Source: Pelagicoccus sp. SDUM812002
GTDB lineage: Bacteria > Verrucomicrobiota > Verrucomicrobiia > Opitutales > Opitutaceae
NCBI RefSeq assembly: GCF_031127835.1
Contig: NZ_JARXHX010000003.1
Location: 62,001 to 126,000, forward strand
DNA: 64,000 bases
Direction of reading: 5' to 3'
Position numbers and translations under genes: made by a program. Position 1 is the stretch's first letter; each line of letters begins with the position of its first letter. The notes under the pieces were generated by a model that was given only the letters and a program-made list of their open reading frames with translations, did not search any database and was not told where the DNA came from. This document shows, in pieces, positions 25,018 through 34,460 of the stretch.

Positions 25018-25455
25018 ATGGAAATCAGCGACATTCCTGCTCTCAACGCATCGCTCAACGCGGTAGCTACCGTGCTCATCATCGCTGGGGTCGTCTCCAT
25101 CAAAGCGAGGAAGGAGAACCTGCACCGATTCCTCATGGCCTCCTCCATCATTGTATCGGCCATTTTCCTCGTTGGATACGTCTACCACAAAATCGCAGTG
25201 CAAGGGGTACACACGCCTTTCAACGGCGAGGGAGCAATCCGATACGTGTACTATACGATGCTGATCTCACACATCATATTGGCTGCCACCATCCCCGTTT
25301 TGGTGATTCGCACAGCCTATCTCGGCATAAAAGATCGGCGCGAGCTCCACAAGAAATGGGCCCGTATCACCTATCCTATCTGGCTTTACGTCTCCATCAC
25401 CGGCGTACTCGTCTACTACTTTCTCTACGTCTGGTTTCAGCCAGCCACGGCTTGA
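25018..25455 (+). CDS. DUF420 membrane protein
   Basis: A 145-residue protein with four hydrophobic helices of the DUF420 family, often encoded next to cytochrome oxidase and haem A genes. The conserved histidine-bearing pieces are ENLHRFLMASSIIVSA, VGYVYHKI, LISHIILAATI and LHKKWARITYPIWLYV. The ATG at 25018 is preferred; an in-frame TTG at 24994 would overlap ctaB. It follows ctaB by eight bases, so co-transcription is very likely. Its role in oxidase assembly is by association. Confidence 0.88.
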   Translation: MEISDIPALNASLNAVATVLIIAGVVSIKARKENLHRFLMASSIIVSAIFLVGYVYHKIAVQGVHTPFNGEGAIRYVYYTMLISHIILAATIPVLVIRTAYLGIKDRRELHKKWARITYPIWLYVSITGVLVYYFLYVWFQPATA

Positions 25456-25510
25456 CCCGCTTCGTTCTCCGAAGTAAAACCAATTCTTCCTGCCGCCACT
25501 TTTCCCCACC

Positions 25511-27307
25511 ATGACTTGGGACATTGCATTCGTATTCGCTCTCCTCGTCCTGACATTGATCAGTTTCGTCTGGGAGAAGCTACCGGCTGACGTCACCGCG
25601 CTCTCCGTTTTCGCTATCCTCATCGCGACGGGCACGCTCAGCTCACAGCAAGCGTTCTCCGTATTTGCAAATCCAGCACCGATCACGGTCGGAGCGATGT
25701 TCATGCTCAGCGCCGCTCTGGAAAAGACCGGCCTCATCGCTCAGCTGAGCCAGAAACTGCAGGGACTGGGAAATCTGAGCTACCGCCCATTCTTGGTGGT
25801 AATCATGGTTTTGGTAGGGGTGCTCTCCGGGTTCATCAACAATACGCCCGTCGTAGTAGTCATGCTTCCCATCGTGCTTTCCCTCTCAAGCAAGATCGGT
25901 GTAGCTGGCTCGAAGGTGCTGATTCCCCTTTCCTACGCCTCCATCCTAGGTGGTACTTGTACGCTTCTCGGCACCAGCACCAACATCATCGTGAGTGGAG
26001 TCGCCAAAGGGGTCGGAGGACAGGCCTTGGGGATGTTCGAATTCGCCTTTATCGGCGTACCTATTTTCTTCGCCGGCGTTGTCTACATCGTGCTTTTCGG
26101 TAACAAGCTACTGCCTTGGCGCGAGACACTCACCTCAATCCTTTCCGAAGAAGAACGCCGAGAATACATCGCTGAGGCTTTCGTCAACTCGGGCTCCTCT
26201 GCGACTGGAAAGACCCTCAGGGAAGCCGGTTTCAAACGCACCAGCGGCATGCGCGTGATCGATCTGGTTCGGTCCGGCGTTTCTCTCCAAGGCCGCATGC
26301 ATGATGTCAAACTACTGGAGGGCGACCGCCTCTTTCTCGCGTGCCGCGCTTCGGGTCTCGCTCAAGCTCGCTCGATCGAGGGAATTGACCTCGCTGCGGA
26401 ACGCGACCTCGGGCTCGAACACATCAACGCTCACGAAGGGCTCATCGTGGAAGGTATCCTCGGTCCAAATTCGGAAATCCTCGGCAAGAGCCTGGAGGAA
26501 GTGAACTTCCGCCAACGCTACCGCCTCGTGGTGCTGGCCATCCACCGCAACGGAAAGAACCTGCGCGACCAGCTCGGAACCTTGAGACTGGAGTTCGGTG
26601 ACACGCTCCTTCTTCTCGGTACCGATGAGGCCATCCAAAACATGAGCGGCAGCGAAGACATCATCCTGATGGAAAACCGCGCCGTCCCTTCAAAGTCCGA
26701 CAAAAGGAAGAGCTTCGCGGTTTTGGCAGCTATCGCAGGGGTGGTCGCTTGCGCATCCTCCGGATTTGCCGGAATCGAAGTTGCCGCCGTCGTTGCCTGT
26801 GCCTTCCTCTTCGTAACGAATTGCCTGCGCCCAAAGGATGGATACGCAGCCGTACAGTGGAATATCCTCTTTATCATCTTCGGCATGCTCAGTCTAGGCA
26901 TGGCGATGTCGGAAACCGGAGCATCCAAGTGGCTAGCCGACCAACTCATATCGGGTGTAACTCTCTTCACTACCGAGGAAGTCCGCCCCTACGTCATGCT
27001 GGGCTGCCTCTATTTGCTGACGAACCTCCTCACCGAAATCCTCTCCAACAATGCTGCTGCCGTGCTCATGGCCACGCTTGCGGTGGGGATCTCCGAAACG
27101 CTCGGGGTGGACATGAAGCCTTTCCTGATGACGGTAGCTATCGCTGCCTCAGCGAGTTTCTCAACTCCGATCGGCTACCAAACCAATACCTACGTGTATG
27201 GTGCTGGCGGTTACCGATTCTCGGACTTCATAAAGGTCGGAGCTCCGCTCAACTTGATATGCTTCGCCATCGCGGTCACCCTGATCCCCATGATCTGGAG
27301 TTTCTAG
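25511..27307 (+). CDS. SLC13/DASS-family transporter with two TrkA-C domains
   Basis: A 598-residue inner-membrane anion permease. Two membrane halves each carry the family signature: the first has NNTPVVVVMLPIVLSL and GGTCTLLGTSTNIIVSG, the second NNAAAVLMATLAV and SFSTPIGYQTNTYVYG. Between them are two cytoplasmic TrkA-C (RCK-C) domains (about 210-290 and 300-380), each ending with a gdRLFLAC or gdTLLLLG strand. Such proteins carry sulfate, dicarboxylates or other anions with sodium. With a sulfatase in the window sulfate is tempting, but the substrate is not readable. The start follows the DUF420 gene by 55 bases and may be a separate unit. Confidence 0.88.
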   Translation: MTWDIAFVFALLVLTLISFVWEKLPADVTALSVFAILIATGTLSSQQAFSVFANPAPITVGAMFMLSAALEKTGLIAQLSQKLQGLGNLSYRPFLVVIMVLVGVLSGFINNTPVVVVMLPIVLSLSSKIGVAGSKVLIPLSYASILGGTCTLLGTSTNIIVSGVAKGVGGQALGMFEFAFIGVPIFFAGVVYIVLFGNKLLPWRETLTSILSEEERREYIAEAFVNSGSSATGKTLREAGFKRTSGMRVIDLVRSGVSLQGRMHDVKLLEGDRLFLACRASGLAQARSIEGIDLAAERDLGLEHINAHEGLIVEGILGPNSEILGKSLEEVNFRQRYRLVVLAIHRNGKNLRDQLGTLRLEFGDTLLLLGTDEAIQNMSGSEDIILMENRAVPSKSDKRKSFAVLAAIAGVVACASSGFAGIEVAAVVACAFLFVTNCLRPKDGYAAVQWNILFIIFGMLSLGMAMSETGASKWLADQLISGVTLFTTEEVRPYVMLGCLYLLTNLLTEILSNNAAAVLMATLAVGISETLGVDMKPFLMTVAIAASASFSTPIGYQTNTYVYGAGGYRFSDFIKVGAPLNLICFAIAVTLIPMIWSF

Positions 27308-27318
27308 CAGCGCCTATA

Positions 27319-28131
27319 CTACCAACGGTATTTCGTACGTTTACCGATCGTTCTCTCGATCGAGTCGCACAGAGCGTGACTACCTGCGATATGGCCAAAC
27401 CCCTCAGCTTTCGAGGAAAAGGACTTCATCGGAAAAACCTCTGTATCAAAAAAACGGGTACTCCCTCCGACCGCTGTTAAAAGAGGCATACCCCCTGCTA
27501 TATCCCAAGCCTTAACCCGATGGGCAATTACTCCATCCAACCAGCCCAGAGCTGTGTAGGCCATGTGAATAGCGCTGCTTCCAAAGGCTCTAAGCTTGAA
27601 CTCCATGCGCAAAGCGTCGTCGTCTGAGATCGCCGCCTCGCTGGCAAGCGTCTGCGTCGCGATTAGGCTTTGCGCATTCAGCTCCGCCTCCTTGCGCAGT
27701 ACCTTCTGCTCGCCCACCCACAAGCCATACTCCGCGCCTCCATGGATCAATTGGCGCGTGCCATGATCATAAATGTATCCGTAAATCGGATTTCCGTCTT
27801 TCATCAACGCGAGGGAAATCGAGCAATTCGGAATAGAGCGAGCGAAGTTATTCGTCCCGTCAATTGGATCAAGCAACCACGAAAAGCCGGGCTTCACCTC
27901 GATCGGAGTATCTCCATGCTCGAGCTCTTCGCTAAAGAACTGGTCCTGCGGGAAAGGTTGGCCTATATGCTCGGCGAATACCTTGGACAAGTGCAGATCT
28001 GCCTCCGTCACCCGCGAGCCGTCAAATTTCCACTCGCTTGCAACATCACCGAACTGAGCGGTAAAATAGGCTACTTGCTCCTCTACAACCTTCTTTCCGT
28101 ACGCGATTCTCCCTTCGAGCGTATTTTCCAT
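27319..28131 (-). CDS. Inositol monophosphatase-family phosphatase
   Basis: A metal-dependent phosphatase of the IMPase/HisN/CysQ superfamily, about 270 residues. The metal site is visible as FFSEELEHGD (Glu) and WLLDPIDGTNNFARSIPN (the DPIDGT motif), and the C-terminal site as AHRVKAWDIAGGMPLL (WD motif). Substrate choice among inositol phosphate, histidinol phosphate and PAP cannot be made by eye. It converges on the SLC13 gene with an 11-base gap. If the transporter carries sulfate, a PAP phosphatase role would be attractive, but this is only speculation. Starts at 28131 and 28149 are both possible. Confidence 0.88.
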   Translation of the reverse strand: MENTLEGRIAYGKKVVEEQVAYFTAQFGDVASEWKFDGSRVTEADLHLSKVFAEHIGQPFPQDQFFSEELEHGDTPIEVKPGFSWLLDPIDGTNNFARSIPNCSISLALMKDGNPIYGYIYDHGTRQLIHGGAEYGLWVGEQKVLRKEAELNAQSLIATQTLASEAAISDDDALRMEFKLRAFGSSAIHMAYTALGWLDGVIAHRVKAWDIAGGMPLLTAVGGSTRFFDTEVFPMKSFSSKAEGFGHIAGSHALCDSIERTIGKRTKYRW

Positions 28132-28261
28132 AGCCAAAGGATGAAACACGGCTCGGAAACGCTAACAAGCATGAACTCGGTCAAAACCTTGCAACGATCT
28201 TCAACCGGCCTCTGAGATGCTGTATCACTATTCTGAGCCAACAGGCTAAGTGACATAAAAA

Positions 28262-28283
28262 AGGCGCGTCCGTAGACGCGCCT
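28262..28283 (-). terminator. Rho-independent terminator of the xyl operon
   Basis: A perfect 9-bp stem AGGCGCGTC/GACGCGCCT with a 4-nt loop. Read on the minus strand it is followed by a T-run, 28 bases after the xylA stop: a textbook terminator. Confidence 0.93.
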
Positions 28284-28310
28284 GTAAACCTACAATTCGT
28301 ATCGATCTTC

Positions 28311-29642
28311 CTAGTACAGGAAGTCGTTGATGATCTGCTCGTAGCGTTCTTGCTTGCCGCTGAGCTGGGTTGGCTCGCCACCTTCAGATCCGATAGCGTA
28401 GACGTCTTCGAGGGTGAGCTCACCCTTTTCGAACGCAGAGCCCTTGCCGGAATCGAAGCTGGCGTAGCGATCCTTGAGTAGACCTGGAAGCTTTGACTCC
28501 TTGAGGATCTTGTCCGCGATCAAAGCAGAACGAGCGAAAGCATCCATACCAGCGATATGAGCGATGAAGATGTCTTCAAGGTCCGTGCTGTTACGGCGCG
28601 TCTTGGCATCGAAGTTAACGCCGCCACCCTTCAGGCCACCTGCCTTGAGGAACACGAGCATCGCTTCGACCATCTCGTTGATGTTCATCGGAAACTGGTC
28701 CGTATCCCATCCGTTTTGATAATCGCCGCGGTTCGCATCGATGCTGCCAAGCATTCCAGCATCGGCTGCGACCTGCAGTTCGTGCTGGAAGGTGTGACCA
28801 GCGAGAGTCGCGTGATTTACTTCGATGTTGATCTTAAAGTCGTTGAGAAGGTCGTGCTCGCGGAGGAAACCGATCACGGTTTCGGAATCGAAATCGTACT
28901 GGTGCTTAGATGGCTCGGCTGGCTTTGGCTCGATGAAGAACTGTCCCTTGAATCCGTTCTTGCGAGCATAATCGCGAGCGAGCTTTAGCATCTGCGCAAA
29001 GTGCTCCTTTTCGCGCTTCATATCGGTGTTGAGCAAAGTCATGTAACCTTCGCGTCCACCCCAGAAAACGTAGTTCTCACCGCCGAGCGCAATCGTCGCA
29101 TCGATCGCGTTCTTCAACTGAGCGCCTGCGTAGGCTACCGTGTTGAAGTCGGGGTTTGTGGAAGCGCCGTTCATGTAGCGCGGATTGCTGAAGAGATTTG
29201 CAGTGCCCCAGAGTAGCTTAACGCCCGAGTCCGCTTGCTTGCCTTTTAGGTAGTCAACGGTCGCAGCTAAGTTCGCCTCGGATTCCTTGAAGTTCGCGCC
29301 TTCTTCTACGAGGTCGAAGTCATGGAAGCAGTAGTAAGGAGCGCCGATCTTGGTAATGAACTCGAAAGCAGCATCCGCCTTGGCTTTTGCTCTGCTCACT
29401 GCGTCAGCACCGTCCGCCCATGGAAACACCTTGGTACCTGGGCCAAAAGGGTCAGCACCGGTGCCACAGAAAGTGTGCCAGTAAGCGATCGCGAAGCGGA
29501 AGAGCTCCTTCATGGACTTGCCACCAATCTGCTGATCAGGGTTGTACCACTTGAAGGCAAGCGGGTTGTCGCTGTCGCGACCTTCGAACTTAATTTCCCC
29601 AATGCCTGGGAAGTATTCTTTGTCTCCTGTAATGATACTCAT
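28311..29642 (-). CDS. xylA: Xylose isomerase
   Basis: XylA interconverts D-xylose and D-xylulose with two divalent metal ions. The ATG at 29642 gives the expected 443-residue long-form (class II) protein beginning [20 protein letters not shown]; a longer reading would lie inside xylB. Visible marks: [15 protein letters not shown], the catalytic His in [37 protein letters not shown] with metal-binding Glu and Lys, and NVEVNHAT-like [15 protein letters not shown]. It is the second gene of xylBA, 43 bases after xylB, and is followed by a strong terminator. Confidence 0.97.
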   Translation of the reverse strand: MSIITGDKEYFPGIGEIKFEGRDSDNPLAFKWYNPDQQIGGKSMKELFRFAIAYWHTFCGTGADPFGPGTKVFPWADGADAVSRAKAKADAAFEFITKIGAPYYCFHDFDLVEEGANFKESEANLAATVDYLKGKQADSGVKLLWGTANLFSNPRYMNGASTNPDFNTVAYAGAQLKNAIDATIALGGENYVFWGGREGYMTLLNTDMKREKEHFAQMLKLARDYARKNGFKGQFFIEPKPAEPSKHQYDFDSETVIGFLREHDLLNDFKINIEVNHATLAGHTFQHELQVAADAGMLGSIDANRGDYQNGWDTDQFPMNINEMVEAMLVFLKAGGLKGGGVNFDAKTRRNSTDLEDIFIAHIAGMDAFARSALIADKILKESKLPGLLKDRYASFDSGKGSAFEKGELTLEDVYAIGSEGGEPTQLSGKQERYEQIINDFLY

Positions 29643-29685
29643 GATACGTATTTCTCTGTTAAAGGTTTTAGGGTTTGTAGTGAGG

Positions 29686-31164
29686 TTATGAGAGTTTCTG
29701 TTCGAGGGCCTTCTTCCAGGCTGCGTAAGCGGATTGATAGGCATCGCCTGCTTCTGGGGAAACGTCTCCCACTTTTCGCAGAGATGCAAACGCCTCTGGC
29801 AAGCTGGCGTAAATGCCGGCGCCAAAGCCAGCGCCGCGAGCAGCGCCTAGCGAGCCGTCCGTCTCGTAGAGATCGATGCCCGCGCCGCTCACGCCAGATA
29901 GGGTCTGGCAGAAAAGGTCGCTAAGGAACATGTTCGCCTTGCCCGCCCTGATCTTGGAAATGTCGAGGCCGAGCGGCTTCATCAGCTCGATGCCGTATTG
30001 GAACGAGAACACGATCCCTTCCTGCAGGGCGCGACAGAGGTGTGCTTTGGAGTGACGATTGAAGTCTAGTCCTGAAAAGGACGCTCCAAGATTTTGGTTA
30101 CACAGTACGCGCTCCGCTCCATTGCCGAATGGCAGGGCGACAAGGCCTTCTGCACCGATCGGAGCCGACTCCGCCAGAGTGTTCATTTCCTCGTAACTGG
30201 AAACGCCAATGGTGCGACGCATCCAAGAGTTGAAAATCCCAGTTCCGTTGATGCAAAGCAGAATGCCGAGACGGGGAGCCTCCGAAGTATGGTTGACGTG
30301 GGCGAAAGTATTTACGCGGGAAAGCGGATCATATTTGACCTGATCCGTTACACCGTAGACGACGCCTGAAGTGCCTGCGGTCGCCGCGATTTCTCCCGGA
30401 TTAAGTACGTTTAGCGAAAGTGCGTTGTTCGGCTGGTCTCCAGCACGATACGAAACGGGTGTTCCCGCCGCGAGGCCGAAGTCGTCGGCAGCTGCCCTCG
30501 TCAACTTTGCTTGTACCGAGAATGTCGGTACAACATTCGGAATGAGATCCGGAGAGAAACCGGATTGCTCAAGCAGGAAGTCACAAACCTGATCGTTCTT
30601 GAAATCCCAGAAAATTCCTTCGGACAGACCGGATGCAGTAGTCTGGGCTTCCCCAGTCAGCTTCATGGAAAGCCAATCCCCTGGTAGCATGACTTTATCG
30701 ATCTTGGCGTAGAGTGCAGGCTCGTTCTCCTTCACCCAAGCGAGCTTCATGGCGGTGAAGTTGCCAGGAGAGTTTAGAAGGTGGCTCAAGCACTTGTCGC
30801 CGCCGATCGCCTCAAAAATGGCTTGCCCGTAGGAAACCGCGCGACTGTCGCACCAGATAATCGCTGGACGCAAAACTTCCTGGTTCTTATCGACGCAAAC
30901 CAAGCCGTGCATTTGGTAGGAAATACCGATCGCCTTGATCGCTTCACCCGTCGTGCGAGCAGCCGTCATCGCCTCCCGCACCGCGATGCGGGCATTGTCG
31001 TACCACATTTGCGGATCTTGCTCCGCATAGCCGGCTTGCGGAGAGTTTATGATTTGCTCTTCCTTAGGAGCGAAGGCTGTGCCCACGCATTTGCCCGTTT
31101 CTGCATCTAAGACAGATGCTTTGACAGAGGAGCTTCCAACGTCGATTCCGATTAAATATGACAT
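29686..31164 (-). CDS. xylB: Xylulokinase
   Basis: XylB phosphorylates D-xylulose to xylulose-5-phosphate, the entry to the pentose phosphate pathway. This FGGY-family sugar kinase has the N-terminal phosphate loop [19 protein letters not shown], the substrate segment [11 protein letters not shown], and the second phosphate region [13 protein letters not shown]. The C-terminal adenosine site is [24 protein letters not shown]. The 492-residue length is standard. It is the first gene of xylBA. The upstream spacer to the divergent AraC gene is AT-rich and carries repeat elements. Confidence 0.96.
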   Translation of the reverse strand: MSYLIGIDVGSSSVKASVLDAETGKCVGTAFAPKEEQIINSPQAGYAEQDPQMWYDNARIAVREAMTAARTTGEAIKAIGISYQMHGLVCVDKNQEVLRPAIIWCDSRAVSYGQAIFEAIGGDKCLSHLLNSPGNFTAMKLAWVKENEPALYAKIDKVMLPGDWLSMKLTGEAQTTASGLSEGIFWDFKNDQVCDFLLEQSGFSPDLIPNVVPTFSVQAKLTRAAADDFGLAAGTPVSYRAGDQPNNALSLNVLNPGEIAATAGTSGVVYGVTDQVKYDPLSRVNTFAHVNHTSEAPRLGILLCINGTGIFNSWMRRTIGVSSYEEMNTLAESAPIGAEGLVALPFGNGAERVLCNQNLGASFSGLDFNRHSKAHLCRALQEGIVFSFQYGIELMKPLGLDISKIRAGKANMFLSDLFCQTLSGVSGAGIDLYETDGSLGAARGAGFGAGIYASLPEAFASLRKVGDVSPEAGDAYQSAYAAWKKALEQKLS

Positions 31165-31273
31165 GTGCAAAAAGGGTTTTCGGGTGAAGGATTGTTATTA
31201 TGACACGAAACGCAAAATTCTGCCTTTAACATTTACTCAATTATTAGCATTATCGTCTCATGGCCTTGAGCAT

Positions 31274-31326
31274 CAAACCTGAAAGGTTTTTAGCTTTTAA
31301 TATACAATTACTTACAAACCTTAAAG
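31274..31326. promoter_or_regulatory. Probable regulator sites between xylB and the AraC gene
   Basis: Two near-identical 12-mers in the same direction, CAAACCTGAAAG (31274-31285) and CAAACCTTAAAG (31315-31326), are 41 bases apart, close to four helical turns. The first also forms a palindrome AAACCT-GAA-AGGTTT (31275-31289). They sit in the AT-rich divergent spacer and are good candidates for binding by the adjacent AraC-type protein, whose family often binds direct repeats. Confidence 0.5.
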
Positions 31327-31377
31327 AACTATCCCGACTCAAAGCATTCTTCACTTTTTTGACAATAAAAAGCATCA

Positions 31378-32313
31378 ATGAGCACTAATGACCAAAATTT
31401 GACTGCAGAAAAGGGTGTGGTCGCCGTCGGAGCGAACTACTTCGACAATCCTCAGCACCCGTTAACGGTGCGCCGCATCAAAGCAGGTGCAGATAGCGAA
31501 ATCACTCACGAGCACGATTTGACGGAGGTACGACACACCCATGACTTCTGCGAACTGTCTCTCATCACACATGGCAGCGCAATGCATTGGTTGGAGGGCT
31601 CAGAGTTTCCAGTGACTACGGGTGACGTTTTCGTTCTGCAAGGTCATCAGAGCCACTACTACTACGACCTGCAAAATCTCGAGATGACGAACATCATGTT
31701 CGATCCTGAGTTACTCAACCTGCCTGAAGCCCGCTTGCGCAAGATCCCTGGCTACCGGGCCCTCTTCCTGCTCGAGCCTCTCTTCCGCAAGCAGCATCGA
31801 TTCACAAGTCATCTCCACCTCAAACGGAAGGCACTTGCTCACTCCGAACGTATCGCCCTCGAACTCGACCAGGAAGTGAAGCTTAGGTACGAAGGTTACG
31901 AAGCCGCCATGTTCGCAAAGTTCGTAGAGCTAGTGGTTTACCTCTCACGACTCTACCAGGATAGCGACTCGACCAACGCGGAAGCCCTGTTGCGCGTCGC
32001 GAAGGTGATCGGCTGCATCGAGGACGATTTTTCCAAGCAGTGGAAGGTCGAGGATTTCGCCGGCATGGCCCACATGTCGCGGGCGAATTTCATGCGGGTC
32101 TTTCGTACCGCAACCGGCGAGACGCCTATCAATTACCTACTTCAACTTCGTATTCAAAAGGCCATGACGCTTTTGATGAGCACAAAACTGTCGGTCTCCG
32201 AAATCGCTTTCGAAGTGGGATTCAACGACAGCAACTATTTTACGCGACAATTCAAATCTGCGCAAAACATGAGTCCAGTCGCCTACCGGAGATCGCACAC
32301 CAACATTGGATAG
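31378..32313 (+). CDS. AraC-family regulator of the xylose genes
   Basis: A 311-residue regulator with an N-terminal cupin sensor (about 40-120; HTHDFCELSLITHGSAMHW, TTGDVFVLQGHQSHYYY) and a C-terminal double helix-turn-helix (about 205-305). The latter shows WKVEDFAGMAHMSRANFMRVF, SVSEIAFEVGFNDSNYFTRQF and MSPVAYRR. Cupin-AraC proteins sense sugars and activate catabolic operons. Being divergent from xylBA across a 213-base spacer, it is the likely xylose regulator, comparable in role to XylR but with a different sensor domain from the E. coli protein. Confidence 0.88.
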   Translation: MSTNDQNLTAEKGVVAVGANYFDNPQHPLTVRRIKAGADSEITHEHDLTEVRHTHDFCELSLITHGSAMHWLEGSEFPVTTGDVFVLQGHQSHYYYDLQNLEMTNIMFDPELLNLPEARLRKIPGYRALFLLEPLFRKQHRFTSHLHLKRKALAHSERIALELDQEVKLRYEGYEAAMFAKFVELVVYLSRLYQDSDSTNAEALLRVAKVIGCIEDDFSKQWKVEDFAGMAHMSRANFMRVFRTATGETPINYLLQLRIQKAMTLLMSTKLSVSEIAFEVGFNDSNYFTRQFKSAQNMSPVAYRRSHTNIG

Positions 32314-32346
32314 CAAACCCAACCGAGTGTGTTTGAGTCACGCGGT

Positions 32347-33393
32347 CTACTTGCCTGGCACCCAAAGGTCTATCCAAGCAAGCCCTGCTTCTTCCATGGC
32401 GTGAAGCCGGGCTTTTACTCGATCACGATCTAAAGTGGTATCTCCACCCGAGGAAAAAACGATCTTACAGCCGTTGGCTTTGGCGGCCTTGAGAGCTTCT
32501 ACGCTGGGAGCTTGCTTGCGATCGTTCACGATTAACAAACTAGCAGGAGCTGCAGACAGGTCAGCATCCATAATCGTCACTCCGAACTTCCGGCTATCGG
32601 CAGCCTGTTTCTCTGCGTATTCCAGGGACGGCGTCGCTATCCCTACATCAATCAATGGGTAATTGCTGTTGGCGAACATCGTGAGCAGACGATCTAATTC
32701 GGGATCTTTCTCTGCCGAAGCTCGCCCTGGTCGGTCGTCAGGGAGAAGTTTCACTCGGATATTCCGGTAGTGGGTAACGCTTCCAGGATCGTGCGCTTGC
32801 AAGGCGAAGGTTCCGGATCCGAGAAGACGGCGTTTTTTGTCGTCCGGGCGCCAAGCGTCCTCCGGCTCAGTGTATTCGCAAATCAACCGCCCGTCGATGT
32901 AGGTCCGGATCGTTTTTCCGACCACCTGAATACGATACTTGAACCAAACATTGTCAGCAACAGGCGCCTTCCAAACGTTGCGAACCGCATAAATGCTACC
33001 CGTCATCTTATGCTCAACATAGAGAGACGGTTCTGAAGGGTTGGAATTAATGACCTGGCACTCATAACCAGCGATCGGCCAGCCTTCATCTTGAAACTCG
33101 GTATGCACATAGATTCCCGAGTTCGACCCTGGCTCCGTCATTACTTCCGCTTCGAAAATGAAGTTCGTGAAATCGTGATCCGCGACTTCGCCATCGTAGA
33201 AAAGGTGCGATCGCTCTCCGCGCGTGACAATCGCGCCCTCCTCGATCGCCCACGAATCGGGTCGTTCGTTGATTCGCCACCCCTCTAAGGTCTCACCATC
33301 GAAAAGCGAAATCCACTCTTGGGCGGAGGTTGAAGCATGAACCAACGTCAAGGACACGAATCCAACGATCACTTTCATAGAGGAATTTTTCAT
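32347..33393 (-). CDS. Exported DUF1080 protein (3-keto-glycoside hydrolase-like) with C-terminal extension
   Basis: A DUF1080 protein, a concanavalin-like fold now linked to cleavage of 3-keto-glycosides. The ATG at 33393 starts a signal peptide (MKNSSMKVIVGFVSLTLVHA). The DUF1080 domain (about 25-225) has EWISLFDGETLEGWRI, the acidic GSNSGIYVHTEFQDEGW and YECQVINSNPSEPSLYVEHKTG-like core, and the VTHYRNIRVKLL end. About 115 further residues (LDRLLTMFANSNYPLIDVGIA ... AGLAWIDLWVPGK) look like a separate alpha/beta domain that I cannot name. It is the last gene of a three-gene operon with an epimerase-type oxidoreductase and a NIPSNAP protein. Confidence 0.85.
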   Translation of the reverse strand: MKNSSMKVIVGFVSLTLVHASTSAQEWISLFDGETLEGWRINERPDSWAIEEGAIVTRGERSHLFYDGEVADHDFTNFIFEAEVMTEPGSNSGIYVHTEFQDEGWPIAGYECQVINSNPSEPSLYVEHKMTGSIYAVRNVWKAPVADNVWFKYRIQVVGKTIRTYIDGRLICEYTEPEDAWRPDDKKRRLLGSGTFALQAHDPGSVTHYRNIRVKLLPDDRPGRASAEKDPELDRLLTMFANSNYPLIDVGIATPSLEYAEKQAADSRKFGVTIMDADLSAAPASLLIVNDRKQAPSVEALKAAKANGCKIVFSSGGDTTLDRDRVKARLHAMEEAGLAWIDLWVPGK

Positions 33394-33423
33394 AGATTTG
33401 GGGGTAAAGGTCGGTCTAGGCAA

Positions 33424-34452
33424 TCAACGCGATGGGGCGAACTGGGGTTTTGCGGCTTCAAGCCCAGATCGATAAGCGGCGATTAAACGATCTATTTCTA
33501 GGTTATGATCATCGTCAATGGCCCTCAGAGAATCATCTGCATCCATATTCTCGATACTTTTTCGTATCCCTCCCGCGAACGAAACGGTCGCCTTGAAGTC
33601 CGGCACAAATCTTTTGATCTTAGAGTTATCGAATACGACCGAGACGGACTTGTCACCCAACAGGCTTCCCAAGCAATCGGGCATGCAAGCAGCAATAAAA
33701 TCACTAGCGATGTGCACGAGATCGGGCATGGGAACGCCTGCGGCCGCCGCAGTTTGGAAGGCGTACTGATCCCAAGTCTGAACCTCGTCAGAGGTAATAT
33801 GAAACGCTTCGCCGACTGCCTGGGTGTTGCCCAACAAGCCTACCAGCCCTATCGCGAAGTCGCTGCTATGCGTGATCGTCCAAAGAGAAGTCCCGTCGCC
33901 GGGAACGACCAACGGTAGACCACGGCGCATTCGATCAACGATCGTATACGGCTTATGCCAACTGTTCATAACGAGTGGCACGTGCTTCGATCCGTAGCTC
34001 AGCGAGGGACGTATAATTGTGCACGGTAATTGCCCGCTTTGGTTGGCGTCCAGGAGGATCTTCTCGCATCGAGCCTTGTCTCGTGAGTATTGCCAAAAGG
34101 GGTTGTCCAGCGGGGTCTCCTCCGTGATGAGGTAGTGGGTCACCGGCTTTTGGTAGGCGCTCGCAGATGAGATAAATACATACTGATCAGTCTTACCTGA
34201 AAACAGCGCTATCCGTCTTTCGACTTCCTGAGGGATAAAGGCCGTCACATCTACTATGGAATCCCACTTCTCGCTGCCTAATGCCGAACTGATCGTATCC
34301 AAATCATTGATATCTCCTACAATTGATCGGGCGCCTTCAGGAGCAGAACGATTTCCCCGATTCAGGACCGTGACCGCGTGACCGCGGGCCACGGCGAGCT
34401 CGACGCACGCCGTACTGATGATCCCAGTGCCACCAACAAAAAGGACCTTCAT
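33424..34452 (-). CDS. NAD-dependent epimerase/dehydratase-family protein
   Basis: An extended SDR of 342 residues. The Rossmann motif is FVGGTGIISTACVELAVARG at the N-terminus, followed by LNRGNRS. The catalytic segment is FISSASAY with the downstream YSRDK (Tyr and Lys of YxxxK). The C-terminal half binds substrate (IIRPSLSYG, FHITSDEVQTW). Close relatives annotate as nucleoside-diphosphate-sugar epimerases, but the actual substrate is unknown. It is eight bases after the NIPSNAP gene and 30 bases before the DUF1080 gene, so the three are co-transcribed. A role in modified-sugar metabolism is inferred from the operon. Confidence 0.88.
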   Translation of the reverse strand: MKVLFVGGTGIISTACVELAVARGHAVTVLNRGNRSAPEGARSIVGDINDLDTISSALGSEKWDSIVDVTAFIPQEVERRIALFSGKTDQYVFISSASAYQKPVTHYLITEETPLDNPFWQYSRDKARCEKILLDANQSGQLPCTIIRPSLSYGSKHVPLVMNSWHKPYTIVDRMRRGLPLVVPGDGTSLWTITHSSDFAIGLVGLLGNTQAVGEAFHITSDEVQTWDQYAFQTAAAAGVPMPDLVHIASDFIAACMPDCLGSLLGDKSVSVVFDNSKIKRFVPDFKATVSFAGGIRKSIENMDADDSLRAIDDDHNLEIDRLIAAYRSGLEAAKPQFAPSR

Positions 34453-34460
34453 AGCTGCAA

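Noticed and set aside
31359-31364. TTGACA as a promoter -35 element of the AraC-type gene
   Set aside because: It is only 14 bases before the ATG, leaving no room for a -10 element and a leader.
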